Made by a program: the position numbers and the translations under genes. From Desulfuromusa sp. (lineage in GTDB: Bacteria; Desulfobacterota; Desulfuromonadia; Desulfuromonadales; Geopsychrobacteraceae): DNA of 16,324 nucleotides. The number at the start of each line of letters is the position of its first letter. Within the stretch, counting starts at the first letter, position 1. This document shows positions 6,440 to 13,730 of the stretch, in pieces. Location: the NCBI GenBank assembly GCA_023145655.1, contig JAGLDI010000099.1, forward strand, positions 1 to 16,324. The letters run 5' to 3'. The notes under the pieces were generated by a model. The model saw only the letters and a program-made list of their open reading frames with translations, was not told the DNA's origin and searched no databases.

Positions 6440-6878
6440 ATTCTCGACCGTGTTAGTTGCTATTGATTTTTCTGATAGTTCCGATAATGCATTTCAAATG
6501 GCACTCTCATTGGCAAAAACCTTTTCAGCGCAGTTACTGGTGTTGCACGTTATAAATGAACCGGTTGACCTGCGTGGTTTTTATGTCCCTCATATCTCAT
6601 TCGCTCGATTGGAAGAGGAAATTGAGGAGGGGGCACAAAAGATGATGGAAAGTTTTTGTCGGACCCACATCGTTGATTTTGAAGATTTCCAGGAACTGAT
6701 TGTTGCAGGTCTGCCATACGAGGAGATCATTGCTCAGGCAGCAGAAAAATCTGCAGATTTAATTGTTCTTGGAACTCATGGTCGCTCCGGGTTAGATCAT
6801 GTTTTGTTTGGTAGTACAGCAGAAAAAGTGGTGCGTAAATCAACAGTACCAGTTTTAACTGTCAGGTTGGAAGAATAG
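6432..6878 (+). CDS. universal stress protein, UspA family
   Basis: This single-domain Usp protein has 148 residues. It begins STVLVAIDFSDSSDNAF (5-21), with the ATP-pocket Asp in VAIDFS. It carries the nucleotide-binding signature G-x2-G-x9-G-S at G114-S128 (GTHGRSGLDHVLFGS), followed by AEKVVRKSTVPVLTVR, so it belongs to the ATP-binding subgroup. Such proteins bind ATP/AMP and adjust metabolism or survival under stress. The ATG overlaps the receiver's last codons by 8 bp and has the best ribosome binding site in the window, so it may be made in excess over the receiver. The terminator at 6906-6937 closes the two-gene operon. Confidence 0.95.
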   Translation: MNKFSTVLVAIDFSDSSDNAFQMALSLAKTFSAQLLVLHVINEPVDLRGFYVPHISFARLEEEIEEGAQKMMESFCRTHIVDFEDFQELIVAGLPYEEIIAQAAEKSADLIVLGTHGRSGLDHVLFGSTAEKVVRKSTVPVLTVRLEE

Positions 6879-6905
6879 GGTTTTGCAGTTATTTCTTAGA
6901 GATAG

Positions 6906-6937
6906 AAAAAAAGCAGCCGTTGGGCTGCTTTTTTTTT
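6906..6937. terminator. intrinsic terminator after the UspA gene, possibly bidirectional
   Basis: The stem GCAGCC (6913-6918) pairs with GGCTGC (6923-6928) around a GTTG tetraloop. Seven A residues precede it and nine T residues follow, and these extend the stem and provide U-tracts in both directions. Confidence 0.93.
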
Positions 6938-6946
6938 GTGATTATT

Positions 6947-6976
6947 TTGCTTCTCAGTGTGCATGCTTGATATAGT
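6947..6976 (+). promoter_or_regulatory. likely promoter for the receiver-histidine kinase operon
   Basis: TTGCTT (6947-6952), an 18-bp spacer and TATAGT (6971-6976, five of six matches to TATAAT) lie between the UspA terminator and the kinase ATG. Transcription would start near 6983, leaving a leader of about 45 nt. Confidence 0.45.
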
Positions 6977-7028
6977 TACTAAAGCGTGATTTTTTCCAGT
7001 TTTGCCATTGTCGTTAAGGTTTTTTTAA

Positions 7029-8228
7029 ATGTCAGACCATGAAAGTCAATTTGCCGGTGAAAAAATTCTTATTGTCGATGATGATGAAGTCATTGTTAGC
7101 CTGGTGGAATTATTATTGAAAAAACGTGGCTTTGAGGTTTTATCTGCAACTAATGGCGACCAGTGTTTGAAAATGGTTGCAAAACATTCTCCGGTACTTG
7201 TGTTACTTGACTATATGATGCCGGTCATGAACGGTTTGGATACTCTTAAGCAAATCAGGAATCAATATCCCGATATCTCTGTTGTTATGTTTACGGGCAA
7301 GGGGAATGAAGAAGTTGCCGTTGAGTTGATGCGTGCTGGTGCTGCAGATTACCTCCGTAAGCCTTTTGCCACTAAAAGTCTAATTAAGCGGATTGATGCG
7401 GTATTATTGGTCAGACAAATTGAAATTAAAAACCATGAATTGCTTAAAGAGCGTGAGTATTTACAGAATGAAATTAAACAATGGAATACAAAACTTGAGC
7501 AACGAGTTAGTGAAAAAAGTTTTGAATTAGAGCGAGCCCATAAAGAAATTATTCAATCGGAAAAACTAGCAGCCCTCGGACATATGTCTGCAGGCATGGC
7601 GCATGAAATACGTAATCCCCTGAATTCAATCAACCTGTTTGCCCAAATTCTCCTCTCTGCTGAGGGTCTGGATGGAGAAAATCAGAGTTATGTCTACAAA
7701 ATTACCCAGGAAGTTGAACGGATTGATGAAATTCTGATACAGATGCTGGCAGCCAATTCTAACCATACCAATAAGCAGCAGATTGATTTAGTTGAAATTA
7801 TTGAGAAGGTGGTCGGTGATTATCAAACCAGAATAGAGAACCAGCAGATAGAACTTCGAATTAATCTCAATCGGAAAACTCCTCTCATCAGGGTTGATTC
7901 ACTTGAAGTTGAGAAGATTTTCACTAACCTGATTGGGAATGCTCTCTACGAAATGCCGGATGGGGGAACTCTGACCATTGTTTTACAGGCTGATGTGGAA
8001 AAAATAATCATCATGGTTTCTGATACTGGCTCAGGTATTCCGAGTAAAAACATCCCGAGGATCTTTGACCCATTTTTTACCACTAAAGAAAAGGGGACCG
8101 GTTTTGGGCTTTCTGTGGTTCTACGGGTTGTCAATAGTCTCGGGGGACGGATAACGGTGGATAGCCCTCCTGCTGCCGGGGCTTGTTTTATCATTGAATT
8201 ACCCCTGCTTCCAACCTCGGTTCATTAA
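7029..8228 (+). CDS. receiver-linked sensor histidine kinase
   Basis: This is a soluble two-component kinase of 399 residues with no membrane segment. Residues 11-125 form a receiver: D17-D18-D19, phospho-acceptor D61 (LLDYMMPVMNG), T89 and K111 (RKPF). A charged coiled coil (about 130-180) leads to the HisKA domain, with H192 in MAHEIRNPLNSINLF. The ATPase domain has the N-box N300/N304 (NLIGNALYEM), the G1 box DTGSGIP (332-338), the F-box DPFFTTKEKG (347-356) and the G2 box GTGFGLSVV (356-364). The N-terminal receiver suggests that another kinase controls it, or that it relays phosphate. UspA and the lone receiver lie directly upstream, so the lone receiver may be its target. The gene begins a compact run reaching coaBC; the next start is 5 bp after its stop. 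Confidence 0.94.
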   Translation: MSDHESQFAGEKILIVDDDEVIVSLVELLLKKRGFEVLSATNGDQCLKMVAKHSPVLVLLDYMMPVMNGLDTLKQIRNQYPDISVVMFTGKGNEEVAVELMRAGAADYLRKPFATKSLIKRIDAVLLVRQIEIKNHELLKEREYLQNEIKQWNTKLEQRVSEKSFELERAHKEIIQSEKLAALGHMSAGMAHEIRNPLNSINLFAQILLSAEGLDGENQSYVYKITQEVERIDEILIQMLAANSNHTNKQQIDLVEIIEKVVGDYQTRIENQQIELRINLNRKTPLIRVDSLEVEKIFTNLIGNALYEMPDGGTLTIVLQADVEKIIIMVSDTGSGIPSKNIPRIFDPFFTTKEKGTGFGLSVVLRVVNSLGGRITVDSPPAAGACFIIELPLLPTSVH

Positions 8229-8233
8229 CTCTT

Positions 8234-9817
8234 ATGGCACTAAAATTACGTGAAATAACTCTCCGACTGGATGAGAGTGAGGATTCAATCCCTGCAAAAA
8301 TTGCTGAAATTCTGAATTTTTCGGTTGAAGATATTGATTCCTGGAAAATTGTCCGTAAAGGGATTGATGCGCGGCGTAAATCTAACCTATTGCGGGTCTA
8401 CAGTGTTGAATTCAGCTGTTTGAATGAGCAAGAGATATGCAAAAATAATCGCCATGTTCCCACCCTTCTTGAAATGAAAAATCAGTCTGAGTTTGATTTT
8501 ATTCCACTTAAATCCAAATTAAAAATTCTGATTGTCGGGATGGGGCCGGCGGGGTTATTCAGCGCATTGGCGCTGGCTGAAGCGGGAGCACAGGTTTGCC
8601 TGATCGAACGGGGTCGGCCGATTGCCGAGAGACTTAAAGATGTTGAAGACTTCCTGTCCGGTCGTGGTTTACAGAGTGAGAGTAATATTCAATTCGGGGA
8701 GGGAGGCGCCGGCACTTTTTCAGATGGTAAATTGACCAGTCGTATCAACCATCCGACAACCGCTTATATTTTGCAACGTCTGGTTGATTTTGGCGCTCCT
8801 GAAGAAATTCTCTGGCAGGCAAAACCACATATCGGTTCAGATCGCTTGAGGGGGATGTTGGTTAATTTCCGTCAGTATCTTCTCTCTCTCGGTGTTGATA
8901 TTCAGTTTTCCAGTCGTCTTTCCGGATTTGAGACATTAAATGGAAAATTGAGTGCAGGAATCATTAATAATTCCAAACTGATAGAATGCGATCAATTGAT
9001 CCTGGCAGTTGGTCACAGCGCCCGTGACACTTATCAATTATTGGCCGATAAAAAAGTTCAGTTGGAGCAGAAACCTTTTGCCCTTGGATTGAGGGTTGAA
9101 CATCCCCTTGAATTGATCAATCAGATTCAGTACGGTATGACAAGCTCCACACAGTTGCCGAGTGCTGATTACCGGTTGGCCTGGAATGATCCAACCACCA
9201 AACGGGGTATCTACTCTTTTTGTATGTGTCCGGGAGGGGTGGTGGTGAATGCTTCCTCAGAGGTCGATGGTCTGGTGGTAAATGGGATGAGCGATTTCCG
9301 GCGTGCTGCCCCAAGATCTAACAGTGCCCTGGTTGTTACGGTGAACCCGGCTGATTTTTTATCAACCGATGCTCTGGCCGGAGTGCAGTTCCAACGACAT
9401 TGGGAACGTGCGGCCTATTTAGCCGGTGGCGGCGGTTGGCACGCTCCGGCGCAGCCGCTGCTGGAATTTCTCCATGGACGTGGAGGACAACTTGATTCAT
9501 CATGTCAACCGCAAGTTGTCCATGCCGACCTGACCAGCTGTTTGCCCGGTTTTGTGAGTGAAGGATTGCGCCGTGCATTGCCAATCTTTAACCAGAGGAT
9601 GCGTGGTTTTGTTGGTCCGGAAGCAACCCTGATCGGGGTTGAAACGCGAACCTCGGCACCGCTGAGGATTCTCCGCAATCAGTCGGGGGAGTCGGTCAGT
9701 CACCCGGGTCTTTTCCCGGTGGGTGAGGGGGCTGGTTATGCCGGAGGGATCATGAGTGCCGCACTTGATGGTTTAAAGACCGCAGCTACAATTGTCAATA
9801 CCCATAACGATTTTTGA
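8234..9817 (+). CDS. NAD(P)/FAD-dependent dehydrogenase, COG2509 type
   Basis: This 527-residue flavoprotein is of unassigned reaction. A family-specific N-terminal domain (about 1-90, KLREITLRLDESE and WKIVRKGIDARRKSNLLRVY) precedes the FAD-binding Rossmann motif. That motif is ILIVGMGPAGLFSALALAEAGA (98-119, GxGxxG at 102-107), with the ribose-binding E125 in CLIERG. The GEGGAGTFSDGKLTSR block (155-170) is diagnostic of this family. A second NAD/FAD contact, ILAVGHSARDTY, lies mid-protein, and the C-terminal FAD signature FPVGEGAGYAGGIMSAALDGLKTA closes the fold. Homologues are often annotated only as FAD-dependent protein. There is no clear ribosome binding site, but the start lies 5 bp after the kinase stop, so coupled translation is likely. 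The OB-HD gene follows after 12 bp. Confidence 0.9.
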   Translation: MALKLREITLRLDESEDSIPAKIAEILNFSVEDIDSWKIVRKGIDARRKSNLLRVYSVEFSCLNEQEICKNNRHVPTLLEMKNQSEFDFIPLKSKLKILIVGMGPAGLFSALALAEAGAQVCLIERGRPIAERLKDVEDFLSGRGLQSESNIQFGEGGAGTFSDGKLTSRINHPTTAYILQRLVDFGAPEEILWQAKPHIGSDRLRGMLVNFRQYLLSLGVDIQFSSRLSGFETLNGKLSAGIINNSKLIECDQLILAVGHSARDTYQLLADKKVQLEQKPFALGLRVEHPLELINQIQYGMTSSTQLPSADYRLAWNDPTTKRGIYSFCMCPGGVVVNASSEVDGLVVNGMSDFRRAAPRSNSALVVTVNPADFLSTDALAGVQFQRHWERAAYLAGGGGWHAPAQPLLEFLHGRGGQLDSSCQPQVVHADLTSCLPGFVSEGLRRALPIFNQRMRGFVGPEATLIGVETRTSAPLRILRNQSGESVSHPGLFPVGEGAGYAGGIMSAALDGLKTAATIVNTHNDF

Positions 9818-9829
9818 AAAGAGGTTCCT

Positions 9830-10981
9830 TTGAACGAGAATACCAGCAAAACAATTTATGTTGATCAGATTCAAGAACGGGCCAGGGTTGAGTCAATTTT
9901 TCTGGTGCGGGATAAAATTACCGCCATGGCGAAAAATGGGAAACCCTACATGACCTTGAAATTGATGGATCGAACCGGTGAAGTTGAAGGGCGGATCTGG
10001 GATCAGGTCGATTACTTTTCCGGCCAGTTTAACAAAGATGATTTTATTCAGATCAATGCCAAAGCAAGTGTTTATATGGGGAAGATGCAGCTGGTCGTTC
10101 AAGATCTAACGAAGGTTGAAGAGAACCTGATTGATCTGAGTGATTTTCTTCCGATCTCAAAAAGGTCGTTGAGTGACATGCGTCAGGAACTGGATCAGAT
10201 ACTCTCCTCTCTGACTGATGTCCATATTGAGGCATTGCTTCGTGCCTTTTTTGATGATCCCGGGTTTTTTGCCCTCTATAGTAAAGCCCCGGCTGCCAAA
10301 GCAATGCACCATGTTTTTCTGGGTGGGTTATTGGAACACTCTCTTGCGGTCGTCGGGCTGGCGGTTGATGTCGCAGTACGGTACCCGCAAGTTAATCGAG
10401 ATCTTCTCATTTGTGGCGCTCTGCTGCATGATATTGGCAAGGTCAAGGAATTATCATATCGCCGTTCCTTTGATTATACTGATGAGGGGAAACTGCTGGG
10501 GCATATTGTTATCGGGGTCCAGATGGTGGAAGATCAGGTTCGGCAACTTGCCGATTTCCCAGATGAATTATCAATGCTGATTAAACATCTGCTTCTTTCC
10601 CATCATGGTCAGTACGATTTTGGATCACCAAAACGGCCAAAATTTATGGAAGCGGTCATTCTTAACTTTATTGACGATCTTGATTCTAAAATTAACGGAG
10701 TCCAGACCCACATTGATAAAGAGCCGGATAAGGAAGGAAACTGGACAAATTATCATCGCCTCTACGACCGCTATTTTTACAAGGGATCTGGCCCAGCAAA
10801 ACAGCAAAAGGCTAAAATGTCTGCTCCGGCAAAAGAAAAACCGTCGCTGACAGAAAATAGATCGATCCGAACTGAACGTAAATCTTACAATAAGCCACTT
10901 GGAACTAATCTTGGTGACCAGCTGCGGGAGAAAAATCTTGATTTGTTTTCCGCCATGACTGAAAAAGGGGAAGACTCTTGA
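9830..10981 (+). CDS. OB-fold/HD-domain protein, YhaM-like 3'-5' exoribonuclease
   Basis: The 383-residue protein combines an N-terminal OB nucleic-acid-binding fold with an HD metal-dependent phosphohydrolase domain. The OB fold spans about 15-100 (RVESIFLVRDK, GKPYMTLKLMDRTGEVEGRIWD). The HD ligands include H170 (LLEHSL), H200-D201 (LLHDIGK), H225, H258-H259 (SHHG) and D283. This layout matches the YhaM/Cbf1 family, whose Bacillus member is a 3'-5' exonuclease. The C-terminal 65 residues are basic and low in complexity (KQQKAKMSAPAKEKPSL), perhaps an RNA-contact tail. The TTG start is supported by AGAGG 5 nt upstream and lies 12 bp after the previous gene. The stop overlaps the MBL gene's TTG (TTGA), so the two are translationally coupled. 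The precise RNA substrate is unknown. Confidence 0.9.
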   Translation: MNENTSKTIYVDQIQERARVESIFLVRDKITAMAKNGKPYMTLKLMDRTGEVEGRIWDQVDYFSGQFNKDDFIQINAKASVYMGKMQLVVQDLTKVEENLIDLSDFLPISKRSLSDMRQELDQILSSLTDVHIEALLRAFFDDPGFFALYSKAPAAKAMHHVFLGGLLEHSLAVVGLAVDVAVRYPQVNRDLLICGALLHDIGKVKELSYRRSFDYTDEGKLLGHIVIGVQMVEDQVRQLADFPDELSMLIKHLLLSHHGQYDFGSPKRPKFMEAVILNFIDDLDSKINGVQTHIDKEPDKEGNWTNYHRLYDRYFYKGSGPAKQQKAKMSAPAKEKPSLTENRSIRTERKSYNKPLGTNLGDQLREKNLDLFSAMTEKGEDS

Positions 10982-11598
10982 TTCTTGATACCTTGCCAAC
11001 CGGCCCTCTTGAGGTCAACTGCTACATCATTGGTTGTGAAAATACCAAAAAAGCTGCGGTGATTGATCCCGGCGGCAATGTTGAACAGATTTTGCAGCGG
11101 CTGCATCACCATCAATTAGATCTGGTCATGGTTATCAACACCCATGGTCACTTTGATCATATTGGTGGAAATCGGGACTTACTGGCAGCAACCGCAGCAG
11201 AGTTACTTATCCATCAGGATGACCGTCAAATGCTGGATTATGCTGCAGAGCATGCTGCCGCTTATGGGTTGAAGGTAGAAATCTCTCCACCACCGACTCG
11301 AGAACTTATTGACGGTGAAATCCTGTCGGTTGGAGAATTATCCCTGCAGGTGATCCATACCCCCGGCCATTCTCCGGGGGGAATCTGTCTCTATGTCAAT
11401 GATTGTTTATTGGTCGGGGATACTCTGTTTGCCGGTTCTATCGGGCGCACTGACCTGCCGGGGGGGGATCATCAATTATTAATCAATGGCATTAAGGAGA
11501 AGCTTTTACCGTTGCCGGATGAAACCAGAGTTTGCCCTGGCCATGGACCAATGACCACAATTGGTGAAGAAAAACAGCACAATCCGTTCTTACGTTGA
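10978..11598 (+). CDS. metallo-beta-lactamase-fold hydrolase, glyoxalase II-like
   Basis: This 206-residue enzyme has the complete dinuclear metal site of the fold: H56-x-H58-x-D60-H61 (NTHGHFDHIGG), H131 (HTPGHSPGG), D148 (LVGDTLFAGSIGRTDLPGG) and H189 (CPGHGP). The GRTDLPGG block and short length fit the glyoxalase II-like hydroxyacyl-thiol hydrolases, but the C-terminal substrate-binding helical domain of true glyoxalase II is absent. A thioester or other small substrate is therefore likely and unspecified. It starts with TTG at 10978, overlapping the previous stop as TTGA, with AAGGGGAAG just upstream. Its stop codon overlaps the coaBC ribosome binding site. Confidence 0.93.
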   Translation: MILDTLPTGPLEVNCYIIGCENTKKAAVIDPGGNVEQILQRLHHHQLDLVMVINTHGHFDHIGGNRDLLAATAAELLIHQDDRQMLDYAAEHAAAYGLKVEISPPPTRELIDGEILSVGELSLQVIHTPGHSPGGICLYVNDCLLVGDTLFAGSIGRTDLPGGDHQLLINGIKEKLLPLPDETRVCPGHGPMTTIGEEKQHNPFLR

Positions 11599-11602
11599 GG
11601 AG
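11597..11602 (+). promoter_or_regulatory. ribosome binding site that fixes the coaBC start
   Basis: GAGGAG overlaps the MBL stop codon and lies 6 nt before the ATG at 11609. This supports that start over an in-frame upstream start at 11561, which would add 16 non-family residues and overlap the MBL gene. Confidence 0.75.
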
Positions 11603-11608
11603 TCGAGT

Positions 11609-12811
11609 ATGTTGCAGGGAAAAAGTATTGTTCTTGGAGTCAGTGGCGGAATTGCCGTCTATAAAGCTATTGAGCTACTACGACTATTGACCAAAGCGGG
11701 AGCCGATGTCCATGTCATCATGACCAGAAATGCCCGGGAATTTGTTGCGCCGCTCACCTTTCAGACTCTCTCCTGCAACCCGGTTCATACCGATCTCTTC
11801 GATCTTTCTCAGGAACAGGAGATCGACCATATCTCCCTGGCTGATCGTGCCGATCTGTTCATTCTGGTACCGGCCACCGCTAATCTAGTGGGTAAAATTG
11901 CTCAGGGTCTTGCCGACGATCTGTTGACCACAACTATCATGGCGACCAAAGCTCCGGTACTGATTGCCCCGGCAATGAACAGTCATATGTATGAAAACCG
12001 GATCTATCAGCGCAATCAGAAGTGTCTGGATGAATTAGGTTATTATATCCTGGAACCGGTCAGTGGATCTCTAGCGTGTGGGTGGGAAGGGCAGGGGAAA
12101 CTTCCCGATCCAGCGATTATTTTTGCCGCAGCAGAATCGGTATTAGTCCCGAAAGATCTTCTCGGCTGTCATCTCCTGGTCACTGCCGGACCAACTCAGG
12201 AGGAGATTGACCCGGTCCGTTATATTTCCAATTACTCTTCAGGAAAGATGGGCTTTGCCATTGCCGCTGCAGCTCAGCAACGGGGGGCACAGGTCACCCT
12301 GATTGCCGGGCCAACAAATTTGACCGTTCCGGTCGGGGTGCACTGTGTGCCGGTTTTTTCCGCGGCTGAGATGCGTTCTGCAGTATTTGATCATCTGGAT
12401 GATATTGATGTGGTGATTAAGGCCGCCGCTGTTGCTGATTACCGTCCGGTGGATCGATCGGTACAGAAAATGAAAAAAACCGCCGATAAGTTGACTCTGG
12501 AGTTGGAAAAAAATTCCGATATTTTAGCTGAACTCGGGCAGCAGAAAGAGGGACGGATTCTGATTGGTTTTGCCGCAGAGACCGAGCGGTTACTGGTTCA
12601 TGCAGCAGAAAAACTGCAAAAGAAAAATCTTGACCTGATTGTTGCTAACGATATTACCCGGGAAGGTGCAGGGTTTGATGGCGATACCAATGTTGTCAAG
12701 TTTCTCCATGCTGATGGTCGGGTTGAAGAACTGGAACTGATGCGCAAGAAGGAGGTCGCTCAGCAGTTGTTAGACCGAGTGATGGTGTTGTGGAAAACTA
12801 AACAACCGTAA
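11609..12811 (+). CDS. coaBC: bifunctional phosphopantothenoylcysteine decarboxylase/synthetase
   Basis: CoaBC joins cysteine to 4'-phosphopantothenate using CTP, then decarboxylates the product, giving 4'-phosphopantetheine for coenzyme A. It has 400 residues. The N-terminal FMN-dependent CoaC half has GVSGGIAVYKAIELL (10-24), the catalytic H74 (IDHI), PAMNSHMY (121-128; the motif usually ends in W, here Y) and the reductive C157 (GSLACGWEG). The CoaB half starts near 185 with TAGPTQEEIDPVRYISNYSSGKMGFAIA (192-219), then VIKAAAVADYRP (269-280), the substrate-binding lysines KMKK (287-290) and GFAAET (320-325). It is the last gene of the run that begins at the kinase. The final 14 bases overlap the end of the convergent phospholipase gene. 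Confidence 0.97.
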   Translation: MLQGKSIVLGVSGGIAVYKAIELLRLLTKAGADVHVIMTRNAREFVAPLTFQTLSCNPVHTDLFDLSQEQEIDHISLADRADLFILVPATANLVGKIAQGLADDLLTTTIMATKAPVLIAPAMNSHMYENRIYQRNQKCLDELGYYILEPVSGSLACGWEGQGKLPDPAIIFAAAESVLVPKDLLGCHLLVTAGPTQEEIDPVRYISNYSSGKMGFAIAAAAQQRGAQVTLIAGPTNLTVPVGVHCVPVFSAAEMRSAVFDHLDDIDVVIKAAAVADYRPVDRSVQKMKKTADKLTLELEKNSDILAELGQQKEGRILIGFAAETERLLVHAAEKLQKKNLDLIVANDITREGAGFDGDTNVVKFLHADGRVEELELMRKKEVAQQLLDRVMVLWKTKQP

Positions 12812-13709
12812 ATAGTGGCAATATTTCATCAGGATCAGTGATCCCCAGCTTGAAACGATTATGTAATTCCTTGAGGATCAAGTCTGAATCTTCCTGATGC
12901 AGTTTTCCTTCCAGCCAAAGGAGATTCATATTTTTTCTGATCAGTGCCGCAGCAGTGAAGGCTCTGGCTCCGGTTGGATCAGCATTCCAGTAGGGACTGT
13001 TTTCATCGCCAAGGATACCGTTAATCGCTTCAAGACCCATAGCCATGTATTCACGGTGCTCATTTTCATCAAACTTCCATTTTGAACGTTTGGCTATGGT
13101 ATTGATCAGTTTGTGCCAGTTCTGTAACCTGGTGATCAGCATCATTGAGTTGAAAATCTTTTTGTTGGTCCGAAACGAAAAGATAGTGGGTGACAGAACT
13201 TTATTCAGCAGCTGATCCAGCTTCCGGTTATCCCGTTTTGCCAGGAGTTGGGCCGTTTCCCAAGTTTCATCACGCACCCCGATGTCGGCACGGATTTCCC
13301 AATAGGCATGATTTAACAGTACCGTGTTGTAGGTCATTGCCAGTCGGTAGGGGACAAAATAATTATGAGCAATGGTGTCTGCTGCCAGGTGAGCCAGATA
13401 GCCGTAGGCACACGCCTCTGCTGCTGGACTTTCTTTCTTGCTCTGGGCCAGAAGCTTGCGGCCGATACGCCAGTTGTGGCAATGTTCAAGATGGTGAGTA
13501 TGTTTTTTCCCCAAGGTGATATCGGCGGCAATGCAGCCGTAAAGGAAATCCATCGGGTGACTCGCCAGCAACGCTTGCAATACCGCCGGAAGTGCCTCCG
13601 GTGCTGCCAGCAGCCGCAGTCCTAATCCGAGATGGACTCCGGCACCCCAGGCAAAGGCATCTGCTGGAATCAGTAACAGAAATATTATAAATATAAAAAG
13701 GCGGAACAT
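12798..13709 (-). CDS. secreted zinc-dependent phospholipase C family protein
   Basis: The 303-residue precursor begins with signal peptide MFRLFIFIIFLLLIPADAFA, probably cut after AFA at residue 20. The mature protein would begin with W21 (WGAGVHLGL). In Bacillus cereus phospholipase C the mature N-terminal Trp binds zinc, so this cleavage makes functional sense. Other likely ligands are H26, D63 (AADITLGKK), H76/H78 (EHCHNW), H107-x3-D111-x3-H115 (YLAHLAADTIAHNYFVP) and H134-x3-E138 (HAYWE). These echo the HxxxD and HxxxE patterns of the family. I chose the ATG at 13709 because it has GGAGG four bases upstream and a clean signal peptide; a TTG at 13742 adds 11 residues and overlaps the divergent gene. 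Phospholipid hydrolysis is the family role, but substrate and location are inferred. Confidence 0.87.
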   Translation of the reverse strand: MFRLFIFIIFLLLIPADAFAWGAGVHLGLGLRLLAAPEALPAVLQALLASHPMDFLYGCIAADITLGKKHTHHLEHCHNWRIGRKLLAQSKKESPAAEACAYGYLAHLAADTIAHNYFVPYRLAMTYNTVLLNHAYWEIRADIGVRDETWETAQLLAKRDNRKLDQLLNKVLSPTIFSFRTNKKIFNSMMLITRLQNWHKLINTIAKRSKWKFDENEHREYMAMGLEAINGILGDENSPYWNADPTGARAFTAAALIRKNMNLLWLEGKLHQEDSDLILKELHNRFKLGITDPDEILPLFTVV

Positions 13710-13713
13710 AACG

Positions 13714-13718
13714 CCTCC
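13714..13718 (-). promoter_or_regulatory. ribosome binding site deciding the phospholipase start
   Basis: On the minus strand GGAGG precedes the ATG at 13709 by 4 nt. The alternative TTG at 13742 has no comparable site. Confidence 0.7.
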
Positions 13719-13730
13719 AGGATAGAATTT

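Noticed and set aside
12897..13625. Plus-strand open frames across the phospholipase gene
   Set aside because: They lie wholly antisense to a well-supported gene, have no ribosome binding sites and have low-complexity, non-family translations.
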